From Muribaculaceae bacterium (GTDB taxonomy: Bacteria > Bacteroidota > Bacteroidia > Bacteroidales > Muribaculaceae): a stretch of 35,823 nucleotides of DNA. The notes under the pieces are model-generated. The model worked only from the letters and a program-made list of their open reading frames with translations, was not told where the DNA came from and made no database searches. Shown here in pieces: positions 16,997 through 25,852 of this stretch. Position numbers and translations under genes: made by a program. Position 1 is the first letter of the stretch. Each line of letters opens with the position of its first letter. The stretch is taken from NCBI GenBank assembly GCA_017559355.1, contig JAFYSL010000057.1:1-35823 (forward strand), given 5' to 3'.

Positions 16997-17040
16997 ATGT
17001 TACCATCGTTACCAATGTTACCGATAAAAAAGGGTAACAT
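16997..17040 (+). repeat. GTTACC element, copy R4
   Basis: Three GTTACC boxes at 9-bp steps, spacer GATAAAAAAG, then a single GGTAACAT. It lies upstream of both divergent promoters, between the DnaJ and exbB genes. Confidence 0.9.
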
Positions 17041-17126
17041 CGGAAAAATAGAGTAGAGATAGTGGGAGAGTAGAAATGCATAAAAGTATAAAAAGAGTGA
17101 AAAAATGCCCAATAAAAGTTTGATAG

Positions 17127-17160
17127 TTGAAAATATAGTATTATTTTTGCAATGTCATTT
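17127..17160 (+). promoter_or_regulatory. Promoter of the exbB-exbD-exbD-tonB operon
   Basis: TTG at 17127-17129 and TATTTTTG at 17152-17159 are separated by 22 bases. The predicted leader is about 110 bases long and AT-rich. Confidence 0.45.
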
Positions 17161-17278
17161 ATTGGGTAAAATACATACATTTGGTAAGACGCGTAGATGA
17201 CAAAATGATGAGAAAAGAAAGTTTAAATAAATTAATAAACTAATTATCAATTAATAACAAATTTTTAATTTTTAAATT

Positions 17279-18103
17279 ATGGAAGCTAAAAAGCCCGCAA
17301 CAAAGCCTGCTAAGGCTCAAAAATCAAATGCACCCGGTATCAAGAAAGCCTCTTGGGTAATCTTCGCGTGTATGGTAGTAACATTCTGTCTTTTCTTCTT
17401 CTGGTTTGGTAACCCATCACACTTCCAAGATGGCAACCCAGATGGACACCCAATCAACATTTGGGGTACAATCTACAAAGGTGGTATCATCGTGCCTATC
17501 CTCCAAGGTTTGTTCTTGACAGTAATCGTACTTTGCGTAGAACGTTTCTTTGCTCTTAACTCAGCAAAAGGTAAAGGTGACATCACAAAATTCGTTGCTA
17601 ACGTAAAAGCTAACCTCGTAAAAGGAGACATCGCTGCTGCACAAGACCTTTGCAAAAAACAAGGTGGTAGCGTTGCTGCTGTAGTTGCTGCTGCACTCGT
17701 TCGTTACGACGAAATGGACAAAAATACAGTTCTTTCTAAAGAACAAAAAATTGCAACTATCCAAAAAGAACTTGAAGAAGCAACAGCTCTTGAAATGCCA
17801 TCTCTTCAACAAAACCTTCCTATCGTTGCAACAATGACAACTCTTGGTACTCTCGTTGGTCTTCTCGGTACTGTAATCGGTATGATCAAATCGTTCCAAG
17901 CTCTTTCTGCATCTGGTGCTCCTGACTCAACTGAACTTTCAGCTGGTATCTCTGAAGCGCTTATCAATACTGCATTCGGTATCGCAACTGGTGCGTTCGC
18001 TGTAATTGGTTACAACTTCTATACTAACAAAATCGACCACCTCACTTACGCAATTGACGAAATCGGTTTCTCAATCGTGCAAACATTTGCTGCAACTCAC
18101 TAA
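17279..18103 (+). CDS. exbB: MotA/TolQ/ExbB family proton channel protein
   Basis: A 274-residue ExbB. The N-terminus is rich in Ala, Lys and Pro (1-22) and cytoplasmic; membrane segments lie near 25-45, 70-90, 180-205 and 225-245. The conserved core is NLPIVATMTTLGTLVGLLGTVIGMIKSFQAL, followed by GISEALINTAFG. ExbB and ExbD form the proton-driven motor that energises TonB and, through it, outer-membrane transport by TonB-dependent receptors such as SusC-type porins. It is first in a four-gene operon. Codons ending in C or T are strongly preferred (AAC, CTC, TTC) compared with nearby genes, as expected for a highly expressed gene. Confidence 0.94.
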   Translation: MEAKKPATKPAKAQKSNAPGIKKASWVIFACMVVTFCLFFFWFGNPSHFQDGNPDGHPINIWGTIYKGGIIVPILQGLFLTVIVLCVERFFALNSAKGKGDITKFVANVKANLVKGDIAAAQDLCKKQGGSVAAVVAAALVRYDEMDKNTVLSKEQKIATIQKELEEATALEMPSLQQNLPIVATMTTLGTLVGLLGTVIGMIKSFQALSASGAPDSTELSAGISEALINTAFGIATGAFAVIGYNFYTNKIDHLTYAIDEIGFSIVQTFAATH

Positions 18104-18158
18104 TTCCATATTTCAACCAATTAACAAGATTTTTTTAATCAAATAATAAAAGGTAAAT

Positions 18159-18971
18159 ATGGGAAAAGTAAAAATAAAAAGAAAGAGTACGCTCATCGAC
18201 ATGACCGCGATGAGTGACGTGACTGTTCTTTTGCTTACTTTTTTTATGTTGACTTCTACCTTCTTGGCTAAAGAACCTACTGTGGTTATGACTCCATCGT
18301 CGGTTTCTGAAGAAAAGGTGCCTATGAACAACTTGGTAACTATCCTTGTATCAGGCAAAGATAAACCAGGTAATGAAGGTAACCCTGCTACTGAAGGTAA
18401 AATCTTTATCTCTTTCACAGGTGATAAAGACTCAACCCTCTCAAGCGAGCACATTCGTGAAATGATGCTCTTGGAGGCAGTAAAAATTTACAATGAACAG
18501 CACCCCTCAGCAAAAGTTGAGCTCGACCAAACTCAAGTAGCTGAGTTTACAAAACTCAACATGTTTGGATTGCCTTTCCGTGGCTTGCCACAATATCTCA
18601 GTTTAGATCAAACTAAACGTGATGAATTCCAAGGCAATATGGAAGATCCTAACGTAGGTATACCCATCGACGGTAACAAAGACCGTAATGGTAAACTCAA
18701 CGACTTCCAAGTGTGGATGAAGGCTGTTTATAATGTAGCACAAAGAATTCACAATGATCAAAAGGATATGTTGACCGATCCTGCTGATGTTAAGAAGTTG
18801 GAAAACCTTTACACTGCTCTTATGCGTAAAGGTGAAGGTATCGCTGTTAAAGCTGATAAAAACACTCCTTACTCAACAGTACAAATCGTGTTTGACAACC
18901 TTCAAACTATGAAGCTTAATAAGTTTAGTCTTTTGACTGCACTTAAATCAGAAGATGAACCAACCCATTAA
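18159..18971 (+). CDS. exbD: ExbD/TolR family biopolymer transporter (first of two)
   Basis: A 270-residue ExbD-like protein, about twice the length of enterobacterial ExbD. The single membrane segment (about 18-38) contains the proton-path aspartate in TAMSDVTVLLLTFFML. The long periplasmic part includes an unusual middle insertion (about 60-225) rich in Asp, Asn and Lys and ends in TVQIVFDNLQTMKLNKFSLLTAL, which resembles the ExbD C-terminal fold. It follows exbB by 55 bases and the second exbD starts 12 bases later. Paired, non-identical ExbD proteins are usual in Bacteroidetes. Confidence 0.9.
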   Translation: MGKVKIKRKSTLIDMTAMSDVTVLLLTFFMLTSTFLAKEPTVVMTPSSVSEEKVPMNNLVTILVSGKDKPGNEGNPATEGKIFISFTGDKDSTLSSEHIREMMLLEAVKIYNEQHPSAKVELDQTQVAEFTKLNMFGLPFRGLPQYLSLDQTKRDEFQGNMEDPNVGIPIDGNKDRNGKLNDFQVWMKAVYNVAQRIHNDQKDMLTDPADVKKLENLYTALMRKGEGIAVKADKNTPYSTVQIVFDNLQTMKLNKFSLLTALKSEDEPTH

Positions 18972-18983
18972 TAAAGGTAAATT

Positions 18984-19700
18984 ATGGCACAAATAGAACA
19001 ATCAGATAACGGCGGCAAAAAGAAAAAAGGCGCCCAAAAGAAGATCGCTATTCATGTCGATTTTACCCCAATGGTGGACATGAACATGCTTTTGATTACG
19101 TTCTTTATGCTTTGTACAACAATGATCAAATCGCAAACTTTGCAATTGATTCTCCCTACTAACGAAGAAGTTAAAAAGGAAAATCAAAACCAAGCAAAGA
19201 AATCAGAAGCGGTAACTTTGATTCTTGATACAGAGTATAACGTACAAAGTGGTACTCCAGTAGTTGACGAAAACGGTAAAACAGCACACATCGTGTACTA
19301 CTATACCGGTATCGCTGATACTACTTTCTCTACTCCAGATTTCTTGAAAAAAGAAACATTTATCGGTAACCAAAATGGTCAACCACAAGGTATTCGTGCT
19401 ATTCTTGTTAAACGCAATGAAGCGGTTATGAAAGAATACTTGAAACTTAAAGAGATGTGGAAAAACGAAGAGATTTCAAAAGAGCAATTCGACTCTCTTG
19501 CTAAACTCAACGCTGCCGACTCTCTTAAGACTCGCCCTGTAGTTGTGATTAAACCAGGTCCTAACACTACTTACGAAGGATTGGTAAATGCACTCGACGA
19601 AATGCAAATCAACCAAATCTCTCGTTACAGTATTGAGACTCCAACTCACACCGATACAATTCTTCTTAACGAGTACAATCGTAGAAATCCAGCTAAGTAA
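18984..19700 (+). CDS. exbD: ExbD/TolR family biopolymer transporter (second of two)
   Basis: A 238-residue ExbD paralogue. A basic N-terminus (GGKKKKGAQKK) precedes the membrane segment, with the conserved aspartate in VDFTPMVDMNMLLITFFMLC (about 25-45). The periplasmic domain ends in YEGLVNALDEMQINQISRYSI, matching the ExbD C-terminal fold. It starts 12 bases after the first exbD and lies 47 bases before tonB. The two ExbD proteins may form a heterodimer within the ExbB pentamer; this is inference from their co-occurrence. Confidence 0.9.
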   Translation: MAQIEQSDNGGKKKKGAQKKIAIHVDFTPMVDMNMLLITFFMLCTTMIKSQTLQLILPTNEEVKKENQNQAKKSEAVTLILDTEYNVQSGTPVVDENGKTAHIVYYYTGIADTTFSTPDFLKKETFIGNQNGQPQGIRAILVKRNEAVMKEYLKLKEMWKNEEISKEQFDSLAKLNAADSLKTRPVVVIKPGPNTTYEGLVNALDEMQINQISRYSIETPTHTDTILLNEYNRRNPAK

Positions 19701-19747
19701 TTTTGTGTGAATGAACTATATATTAACCTGTTAAAACGTAAAGAAAA

Positions 19748-20608
19748 ATGGCAAAAGATGTAGATCTTTCATCACAAGGTTGGCGCGACCTGATTTTCGA
19801 AGGAAAAAATAAGGAGTTTGGTGCATACCAAATGCGTAAAGACTCTGAAGGTCGTCATAATAAGGCTATGTTGATCGTGTTGGCTGCATTGGCTGTAGTT
19901 CTCACTTTCGTAATCTTGATCGCTTCGGGTACTATTAGCTTCGAAAGCGAAGAGGTTGCTGATGCTGGTGTAGAACAAGCTGTAGTTAACTTCGACGAAC
20001 TCCCTGAAGAAGAAGAAATTGAAGAACCAGAAGTAATCGATATTCCAGAACCTGAGCAACAAATTGAAAAACAAGATGTTGCTAACGAACAACAAGTAAC
20101 TAAAATCGACATCGTTGAAGATGATAAATTCGACGACAAGAAAGAGGTGAAAGATATGAGCGAAGTACAAGAAAACGAAGCTCAATTCGGTTCTAAAGAC
20201 GTTACTGAAGGTACTAATGACTTGAACAAAGAGCAAGTTAAAGAAAAGGTTATCGTGGAAGAAATTAAAGCTCCAGAACCTAAAGAAGAACAAGTGTTCA
20301 CTGCAGTAGAACAAAAACCAGCATTCCCTGGTGGTGAAGCTGCTTTGATGAAATGGCTTAGCTCTAACATTGTTTACCCAGTTATGGCACAAGAAGAAGG
20401 TGCTCAAGGTCGTGTAGTCGTTCAATTCGTCGTTGAAAAAGATGGTCGCATTGGACAAGTAAAAGTGGTTCGTGGTCGTCACCCAGAACTCGATAAAGAA
20501 GCTGTACGCGTCGTTAAGTCTCTTCCTAAGTTCATTCCTGGTAAAAACAATGGTCAAACTGTTCGTTGTTGGTTTACTCTCCCTGTGAACTTCAAACTTC
20601 AACAATAA
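19748..20608 (+). CDS. tonB: Energy transducer TonB
   Basis: A 286-residue TonB. The N-terminal cytoplasmic part (LIFEGKNKEFGAYQMRK) is typical of Bacteroidetes TonB. One membrane segment lies at about 38-60, then a Glu/Pro-rich periplasmic spacer (about 70-185, with EEEEIEEPEVIDIPEPEQ). The C-terminal TonB domain (about 193-286) has PAFPGGEAALMKWLSSNIVYP and ends with a WFTLPVNFKL strand. It contacts the TonB box of outer-membrane receptors. Last gene of the exb operon, with a strong terminator 32 bases later. A long open frame on the opposite strand is a codon-use shadow. Confidence 0.94.
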   Translation: MAKDVDLSSQGWRDLIFEGKNKEFGAYQMRKDSEGRHNKAMLIVLAALAVVLTFVILIASGTISFESEEVADAGVEQAVVNFDELPEEEEIEEPEVIDIPEPEQQIEKQDVANEQQVTKIDIVEDDKFDDKKEVKDMSEVQENEAQFGSKDVTEGTNDLNKEQVKEKVIVEEIKAPEPKEEQVFTAVEQKPAFPGGEAALMKWLSSNIVYPVMAQEEGAQGRVVVQFVVEKDGRIGQVKVVRGRHPELDKEAVRVVKSLPKFIPGKNNGQTVRCWFTLPVNFKLQQ

Positions 20609-20640
20609 TATTACTTGATAATATTAAAACCTCTATAACG

Positions 20641-20675
20641 AAAGAGTGGCATGAAAATGTCACTCTTTTTTTGTT
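20641..20675 (+). terminator. Terminator of the exb-tonB operon
   Basis: A 12-bp stem (AAAGAGTGGCAT with ATGTCACTCTTT, one G-U pair) closed by a GAAA tetraloop and followed by TTTTTTTG. A strong rho-independent terminator. Confidence 0.9.
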
Positions 20676-20680
20676 CTTTA

Positions 20681-20715
20681 TTTGGCGTAATTTATAAATA
20701 AAATCAGTATATTTG
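20681..20715 (+). promoter_or_regulatory. Promoter of the small membrane protein-dxs-trkA-trkH genes
   Basis: TTTG at 20681-20684 and TATATTTG at 20708-20715, with 23 bases between. Transcription from here would place element R5 in the untranslated leader. Confidence 0.5.
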
Positions 20716-20732
20716 CATGTTAATAGTGACTG

Positions 20733-20776
20733 ATGTTACCATAGTTACCAATGTTATCCATGGTAACGGGTAACAT
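20733..20776 (+). repeat. GTTACC element, copy R5
   Basis: Boxes GTTACC, GTTACC and a variant GTTATCC, then ATGGTAACGGGTAACAT. The spacer is almost absent, so the arms form a tight hairpin. It is predicted to lie inside the leader RNA of the following gene. Confidence 0.88.
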
Positions 20777-20801
20777 TGTGAACTCATACAAAGCAAAAGA
20801 A

Positions 20802-20981
20802 ATGAAATTTTCTATCATACTGAGATTTGTAATATTAGGAGCATTATGGTTGGCGCTTAGTTATATGGTAGTGGCAACTGCTAAACCTATAACCCTCTAC
20901 ACTTGGTTTGTGGTCATAGCTTCGGGTATAATTATTTTTGCTCCTATGTATAAAAAATATTTTGGCAGCAAACGAAAATAA
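20802..20981 (+). CDS. Small two-helix membrane protein, unknown function
   Basis: A 59-residue protein with two hydrophobic helices (about 5-26 and 31-49) and a basic C-terminus (YKKYFGSKRK), so both ends are probably cytoplasmic. I chose the ATG at 20802, preceded by AAAGAA; an earlier in-frame ATG at 20751 would start inside element R5 and is unlikely. It lies 20 bases upstream of dxs and shares its promoter. I do not recognise the family. Small membrane proteins next to dxs occur elsewhere in Bacteroidales, but I cannot assign a role. Confidence 0.65.
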   Translation: MKFSIILRFVILGALWLALSYMVVATAKPITLYTWFVVIASGIIIFAPMYKKYFGSKRK

Positions 20982-21001
20982 CAAATTGTTGTTATAAAAT
21001 C

Positions 21002-22909
21002 ATGGTAGATACTCCATTATTAAATAATATAAACTCTCCTCACGACTTGCGTCAACTACCACAAGAGCAATTGCCTCAGGTGTGTAAGGATATTCGCGAG
21101 TTTCTCATCGATTCTCTTTCTCAAAATCCTGGACACTTTGCTTCGAGCATGGGCGCAGTGGAATTGACCGTAGCACTACACTATGTGTTTAATACCCCCT
21201 ACGACCGTATAGTGTGGGACGTGGGTCACCAAGCCTATGGACATAAACTCCTTACAGGTCGCCGCGATAGATTTGCTCAAAATCGCAAATTGGGTGGCTT
21301 GTGTGGATTCCCCAACCCTAATGAGAGTGAATATGATACATTTTCCGCTGGTCACGCCTCAAATTCAATCTCTGCAGCTCTTGGCATGGCTATAGCATCG
21401 CAATTAAAGCAAGAATCACCTCGTCGCAATGTAGTGGCTGTGATTGGTGATGCTTCGATAAGTGGAGGATTGGCTTTTGAAGGTATCAATAATGCAGCCA
21501 ACAATAAAAACAACCTCCTTATCATTCTCAATGATAATAATATGTCGATTGACCGCAATGTAGGTTCGCTCAACTCATATCTTGGGCATATCACAACATC
21601 AAAAGGCTATAATCGACTCCGTTATAAAGCATATAACTCACTCAAACGCCATAATCTCATCTCTGAAAAGTTGCGAGGCAAGGTGTTGCGTTTTAATAAC
21701 AGTTTGAAATCGCTCCTTTCAAGCAAGCAAAATATCTTTGAGGGGTTAAACGTGAGATACTTCGGACCATTTGATGGTCACGACCTTAATCGCATTATCA
21801 AAGTGTTGCGTGAGGTCAAAGATATGGAAGGACCACGCATTATTCACCTATGCACAGTGAAAGGTAAAGGTTATCAACCTGCCGAAGAGGACCCAGCATC
21901 ATGGCATGCTCCAGGTAAGTTTGACCCTGAAACTGGGGAGCGTCGTACAAATGAAAATGCTAATGCTCCGTTGAAATACCAAGATGTATTTGGAAATACA
22001 TTGCTTGAACTCGCAAAAGAAAACGATTCAATTGTGGGTATCACTGCAGCAATGCCTTCGGGAACCTCAATGAGCATCATGCAAGAGGCTATGCCCGAAA
22101 GAGTGTTTGATGTAGGTATCTCTGAAGGTCATGCTGTTACGTTTGCAGGTGGATTGGCGAAAGATGGTCTACGCCCTTATTGCGCTATATATTCATCGTT
22201 CTTGCAACGTGCCTACGACCATATAATTCACGATGTGGCATTGATGCGTTTACCCGTAACATTCTGCATCGACCGAGCAGGATTGGTAGGTGAAGATGGT
22301 GCAACTCACCATGGTGCACTAGATTTGGCTTATATGCGAGCAGTGCCTGGCATGATTGTGTCATCGCCTCGTGATGAACATTCATTACGCAATCTGCTTT
22401 ATACTACACAATGCGATAACTATGGTCCGTTTGCTATTCGCTATCCACGAGGTGGAGGTCATAACCCACAGTGGAAGAACGAGATGCAAAAGGTTGAGAT
22501 AGGTCGAGGAGAAAAACTTAAAGATGGCAGTGATGTTGCAGTGCTATCGCTCGGTCCTATTGCTCACGAGGTGTCGCAAGCGATAAAAAGCGTGGAAGAT
22601 GCTCACTCAATATCGGTAGCGCACTACGATATGATATTTCTTAAACCTATTGATGAACAAATACTTGCCGAAGTGGCGAAAAAAGAAGTTCCTATTATCA
22701 CGGTTGAAGATGGCACAAAAACAGGAGGATTAGCATCGGCAGTTGCCGAATGGCTTAATTCCCATGGATATAAATCAAAAGTATATCCAATAGGTATTCC
22801 CGACGAATTTATTGAGCAGGGTACTGTGAAAGAATTGTATGAGCGTTGTGGAATGGACGCTGAGTCTATTGCACAAGTAATTATAAGAGCTAAAAACGAA
22901 AACAAATGA
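21002..22909 (+). CDS. dxs: 1-deoxy-D-xylulose-5-phosphate synthase
   Basis: A 635-residue thiamine-diphosphate transketolase-like enzyme. It condenses pyruvate and glyceraldehyde 3-phosphate, the first step of the MEP isoprenoid pathway, and its product also feeds thiamine and pyridoxal synthesis. Signatures are DVGHQAYGHKLLTGR, the thiamine site VIGDASISGGLAFEGIN with ILNDNNMSID, and in the second half DVGISEGHAVTFAGGLA and RAGLVGEDGATHHGA. The usual GDG is GDA here, as I recall for Bacteroides relatives. It overlaps trkA by 4 bases (ATGA), implying translational coupling. Confidence 0.96.
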   Translation: MVDTPLLNNINSPHDLRQLPQEQLPQVCKDIREFLIDSLSQNPGHFASSMGAVELTVALHYVFNTPYDRIVWDVGHQAYGHKLLTGRRDRFAQNRKLGGLCGFPNPNESEYDTFSAGHASNSISAALGMAIASQLKQESPRRNVVAVIGDASISGGLAFEGINNAANNKNNLLIILNDNNMSIDRNVGSLNSYLGHITTSKGYNRLRYKAYNSLKRHNLISEKLRGKVLRFNNSLKSLLSSKQNIFEGLNVRYFGPFDGHDLNRIIKVLREVKDMEGPRIIHLCTVKGKGYQPAEEDPASWHAPGKFDPETGERRTNENANAPLKYQDVFGNTLLELAKENDSIVGITAAMPSGTSMSIMQEAMPERVFDVGISEGHAVTFAGGLAKDGLRPYCAIYSSFLQRAYDHIIHDVALMRLPVTFCIDRAGLVGEDGATHHGALDLAYMRAVPGMIVSSPRDEHSLRNLLYTTQCDNYGPFAIRYPRGGGHNPQWKNEMQKVEIGRGEKLKDGSDVAVLSLGPIAHEVSQAIKSVEDAHSISVAHYDMIFLKPIDEQILAEVAKKEVPIITVEDGTKTGGLASAVAEWLNSHGYKSKVYPIGIPDEFIEQGTVKELYERCGMDAESIAQVIIRAKNENK

Positions 22910-24246
22910 AGATAGTTATCGCAGGAGCAGGAGAGGTAGGTTCTCACTTGGCAAAATTGCTTTCATTTGAGAATCAAGACATTGTGTTGATTGATAGTGA
23001 TGCGTCAAAACTCGCTCCAATCGATGCCAATTATAATCTTATGACATTGGTAGGTCGACCTACTTCGTTCCAAACTTTACGCGATGCAGGCGTAGAACGT
23101 TGCGACCTATTTATTGCCGTTACTCCTTACGAAACAACTAATGTGGTGGCTTGTACAATGGCCAAGCAAATAGGTGCCGAACGCACAGTAGCTCGTATTG
23201 ATAACTATGAGTTCTTGAGTGACGAAAATCGCAAGTATTTTAGCTCAATGGGGGTAGATTCGCTCATTTATCCCGAATATCTCGCTGCTAAAGAGATTAT
23301 TACAGCCTTAAAGCGTCCTTGGGTGCGTCACTGGTTTGAACTCCAAGATGGAGAAATCATTCTTGTGGGTGTGAAGATGCGCGACACTGCAAAATTGATA
23401 GGAATGCAACTTAAAGAGTTGGCAGCATTGCAGCCATCATTCCACATTTCGGCAATTAAGCGCCATCACAACACCATTATCCCTCGAGGTGATGACTATA
23501 TAAAACTTGACGATATTCTTTATTTTACCACCACTCGCGACCATGTAAATGATTTGCTCGATATTTGTGGCAAGAAAAACTACGATGTAAAGCGAGTGAT
23601 GATAATGGGAGGTTCGCGTATTGCAGTGCGCACAGCTGATCTTGCTGGCGATGACTTCAAAATAAAGATTATTGAAAATAATATGGAGACATGTCAGCGA
23701 TTAGCCGAATTGTGTCCTAATTGTGATATTGTATATGCCGATGCTCGTGACATGGACGTGTTGCGTGAGGAGGGACTCGACGACTATGATGCATTTGTGG
23801 CATTGACCGATAGCTCTGAAACAAATATCTTGGCATGTATCATGGCAAAAGAGTTTGGTGTTGCTAAGACTATAGCAGAGGTTGAGAATATTCAACTCGT
23901 ATCAGAGGCCGAAAGTCTTAATGTTGGTACTACTATCAATAAGAAACTATTGGCGTCAAGTACGATATTCCAACTATTGCTTGATACCGACTCATCTACC
24001 TCAAAATGTCACTCATTGACCGATGCAGAGGTGGCAGAATTAGAGGCTCGTCCAGGTTCAAAAATCACTCGTGGACCTGTAAAGGACTTGAATCTATCTC
24101 GCGAAATGACTATTGCAGGTCTTGTGCGTGATGGAGTGGGCATGCTCGTAACTGGTAATACTGTGATTCAGCCAGGCGACCATGTCGTAGTATTCTGCTT
24201 GGCATGTGCATTGCATAAGGTAGAAAAATATTTTATAAATAATTGA
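22906..24246 (+). CDS. trkA: Trk system potassium transporter TrkA
   Basis: A 446-residue peripheral protein with two tandem RCK units. The first Rossmann fold starts at residue 1 (MKIVIAGAGEVGSHLAKLL) and the second near 227 (VMIMGGSRIAVRTADLA), each followed by a TrkA-C domain. It binds NAD(H) and nucleotides and gates the TrkH channel. The start codon overlaps the dxs stop (ATGA), and trkH begins two bases after its stop. Length is normal. Confidence 0.96.
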   Translation: MKIVIAGAGEVGSHLAKLLSFENQDIVLIDSDASKLAPIDANYNLMTLVGRPTSFQTLRDAGVERCDLFIAVTPYETTNVVACTMAKQIGAERTVARIDNYEFLSDENRKYFSSMGVDSLIYPEYLAAKEIITALKRPWVRHWFELQDGEIILVGVKMRDTAKLIGMQLKELAALQPSFHISAIKRHHNTIIPRGDDYIKLDDILYFTTTRDHVNDLLDICGKKNYDVKRVMIMGGSRIAVRTADLAGDDFKIKIIENNMETCQRLAELCPNCDIVYADARDMDVLREEGLDDYDAFVALTDSSETNILACIMAKEFGVAKTIAEVENIQLVSEAESLNVGTTINKKLLASSTIFQLLLDTDSSTSKCHSLTDAEVAELEARPGSKITRGPVKDLNLSREMTIAGLVRDGVGMLVTGNTVIQPGDHVVVFCLACALHKVEKYFINN

Positions 24247-24248
24247 TC

Positions 24249-25721
24249 ATGCTTTATAAGAGAGCGCAGATAAATGTAATGGCATTGACTCGAGTGGTGG
24301 GGGTGCTCCTACTTATTGAGTCGTTGTTTATGCTTATTCCATTGATTACATGCTTGGTATATGGCGAAAACGACTATAAAGCATTCCTCATAACGATACT
24401 AATTACCTCGGTAGTAGGTGGTGCGATGACCTATGTGGCTCGTAATTCTGATAAGGATATGGGTAAACGTGAAGGTTTTCTGCTCACAGCATTGACATGG
24501 GTAGTGTTCTCAATCTTCGGTATGTTGCCCTTTATGATAGGGGACTCAAAGATGAGCATCAGCGATGCGTTTTTTGAAGCAATGTCGGGATTCACGACCA
24601 CTGGTGCTACAGTAATGACCTCTATCGACCACTTGTCTAATGGTATACACATGTGGCGATGCTTGATGCAATGGATTGGAGGTATGGGGATTATCCTTTT
24701 TACTTTGGCTGTGATACCTATGCTCAACCACTCGGGTGGTATGCAGATGTTTAATGCCGAAGTTACAGGGGTAACTCGTGATAAATTACGTCCTCGCATT
24801 AGTCAGACAGCTAAAGGTCTATGGCTTGTATATATAATCCTCACAGTAATCTTGTGTGTGTTGTTGTGGCTCGGTCCAATGAACATGTTCGACAGTATTT
24901 GTCATGCTTTTAGCACAATGTCAACGGGAGGATTCTCTACTCGTACAGAAAGTATTGGCGCTTGGGATACAGTGTATGTGAAATCGGTTCTCACACTATT
25001 TATGTTCCTTGGAGGTGTAAATTTTGCACTATTATTCCGTGCAGCAACTGGTCATGTGGGCGACTTGTGGAAGAATGAAGTATTCCGTGCTTATGTGATA
25101 ATTGTAGGTGTGGCATTAGTGTTGTTTGTCGTAGCAATCGTTGCCAATAATCAAGTGTTGTCATGGGAATCGGTAACAATCGATCCTCTATTCCAAGTTG
25201 TGTCGGTAATAACCTCTACAGGGCTTGCTATTGGTAATTTTGAGAACTGGGGTTCATTTGTCATTGCGTTAATGTTCTTATTGATGCTTTTTGGAGCAAG
25301 TGCAGGGTCTACCAGTGGTGGTGCAAAGATTGACCGTATGCTCTTCTTGATGAAGAACATCAACAATGAGGTGTATCGTTGTTTGCACCCCAATGCAGTG
25401 TGTTCGGTACGTGTTAGTGGTAAAGTATTATCGGCCGATGTGGTTAATAAAGTAATCGCCTTTTTGTGTATCTATGTAATACTCATTATTGTGGGTGGGG
25501 TAGTGCTTACGGCTACAGGTATACCACTCGTTGATGCCTTCTTTTCTTCATTTTCATGTATAGGAAACACTGGTCTTGGTGCAGGCGTAACAGGCTATGG
25601 TGGTTCTTACGATATTATACCCAATGTAGGTAAATGGGTATTGTCGCTTTTGATGTTAATGGGACGTCTTGAGCTCTTTACAGTGCTATTGCTCTTCACT
25701 CGCACATTTTGGAAAAAGTAA
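24249..25721 (+). CDS. trkH: Trk system potassium uptake protein TrkH
   Basis: A 490-residue inner-membrane potassium channel subunit with about ten membrane segments and four pore-loop repeats. Visible filter-like stretches are SGFTTTGATVMTS, STGGFSTRTESIGAW, ITSTGLAIGNFENWG and CIGNTGLGAGVTGYG; the segment GASAGSTSGGAKIDR lies before the last third. It imports K+ under control of TrkA encoded just upstream. I prefer the ATG at 24249 over a TTG two codons earlier. Its 3' end faces element R6 and no T-run terminator is seen. Confidence 0.95.
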   Translation: MLYKRAQINVMALTRVVGVLLLIESLFMLIPLITCLVYGENDYKAFLITILITSVVGGAMTYVARNSDKDMGKREGFLLTALTWVVFSIFGMLPFMIGDSKMSISDAFFEAMSGFTTTGATVMTSIDHLSNGIHMWRCLMQWIGGMGIILFTLAVIPMLNHSGGMQMFNAEVTGVTRDKLRPRISQTAKGLWLVYIILTVILCVLLWLGPMNMFDSICHAFSTMSTGGFSTRTESIGAWDTVYVKSVLTLFMFLGGVNFALLFRAATGHVGDLWKNEVFRAYVIIVGVALVLFVVAIVANNQVLSWESVTIDPLFQVVSVITSTGLAIGNFENWGSFVIALMFLLMLFGASAGSTSGGAKIDRMLFLMKNINNEVYRCLHPNAVCSVRVSGKVLSADVVNKVIAFLCIYVILIIVGGVVLTATGIPLVDAFFSSFSCIGNTGLGAGVTGYGGSYDIIPNVGKWVLSLLMLMGRLELFTVLLLFTRTFWKK

Positions 25722-25742
25722 AAACTATAACTCTTTGCATCA

Positions 25743-25785
25743 ATGTTACCATCGTTACCAATGTTACCCACATATTATGGTAACA
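25743..25785 (+). repeat. GTTACC element, copy R6
   Basis: Three GTTACC boxes at 9-bp steps, spacer CACATATTAT, then one GGTAACA. The spacer resembles that of R1 (CACTTATTAT), which also lies between convergent genes. It sits between trkH and the repeat-protein gene. Confidence 0.9.
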
Positions 25786-25852
25786 AGGAAGATGAAAAAT
25801 GAGAGTGTAGAGAGATTTCTTTAGATTGCGAGAAAATACAGCAGAGAATAAT

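Larger units (their letters stand above)
16899..17278. other. Divergent intergenic region between the TerB-DnaJ gene and exbB
   Basis: A 380-base gap without a credible gene. It contains the -7 box of the DnaJ gene (16938-16946), element R4 (16997-17040), the exbB promoter (17127-17160) and an AT-rich exbB leader of about 110 bases. Confidence 0.7.

Noticed and set aside
19772-20605. A 277-codon open frame on the minus strand opposite tonB
   Set aside because: The protein is Phe- and Asn-rich with no domain, and the frame arises because tonB uses few codons that create antisense stops. tonB on the other strand has clear domains and operon context.
20751-20801. An upstream in-frame start (MLSMVTGN) for the small membrane protein
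   Set aside because: It lies inside repeat element R5 and adds residues encoded by the repeat; the ATG at 20802 gives a normal membrane-protein start.
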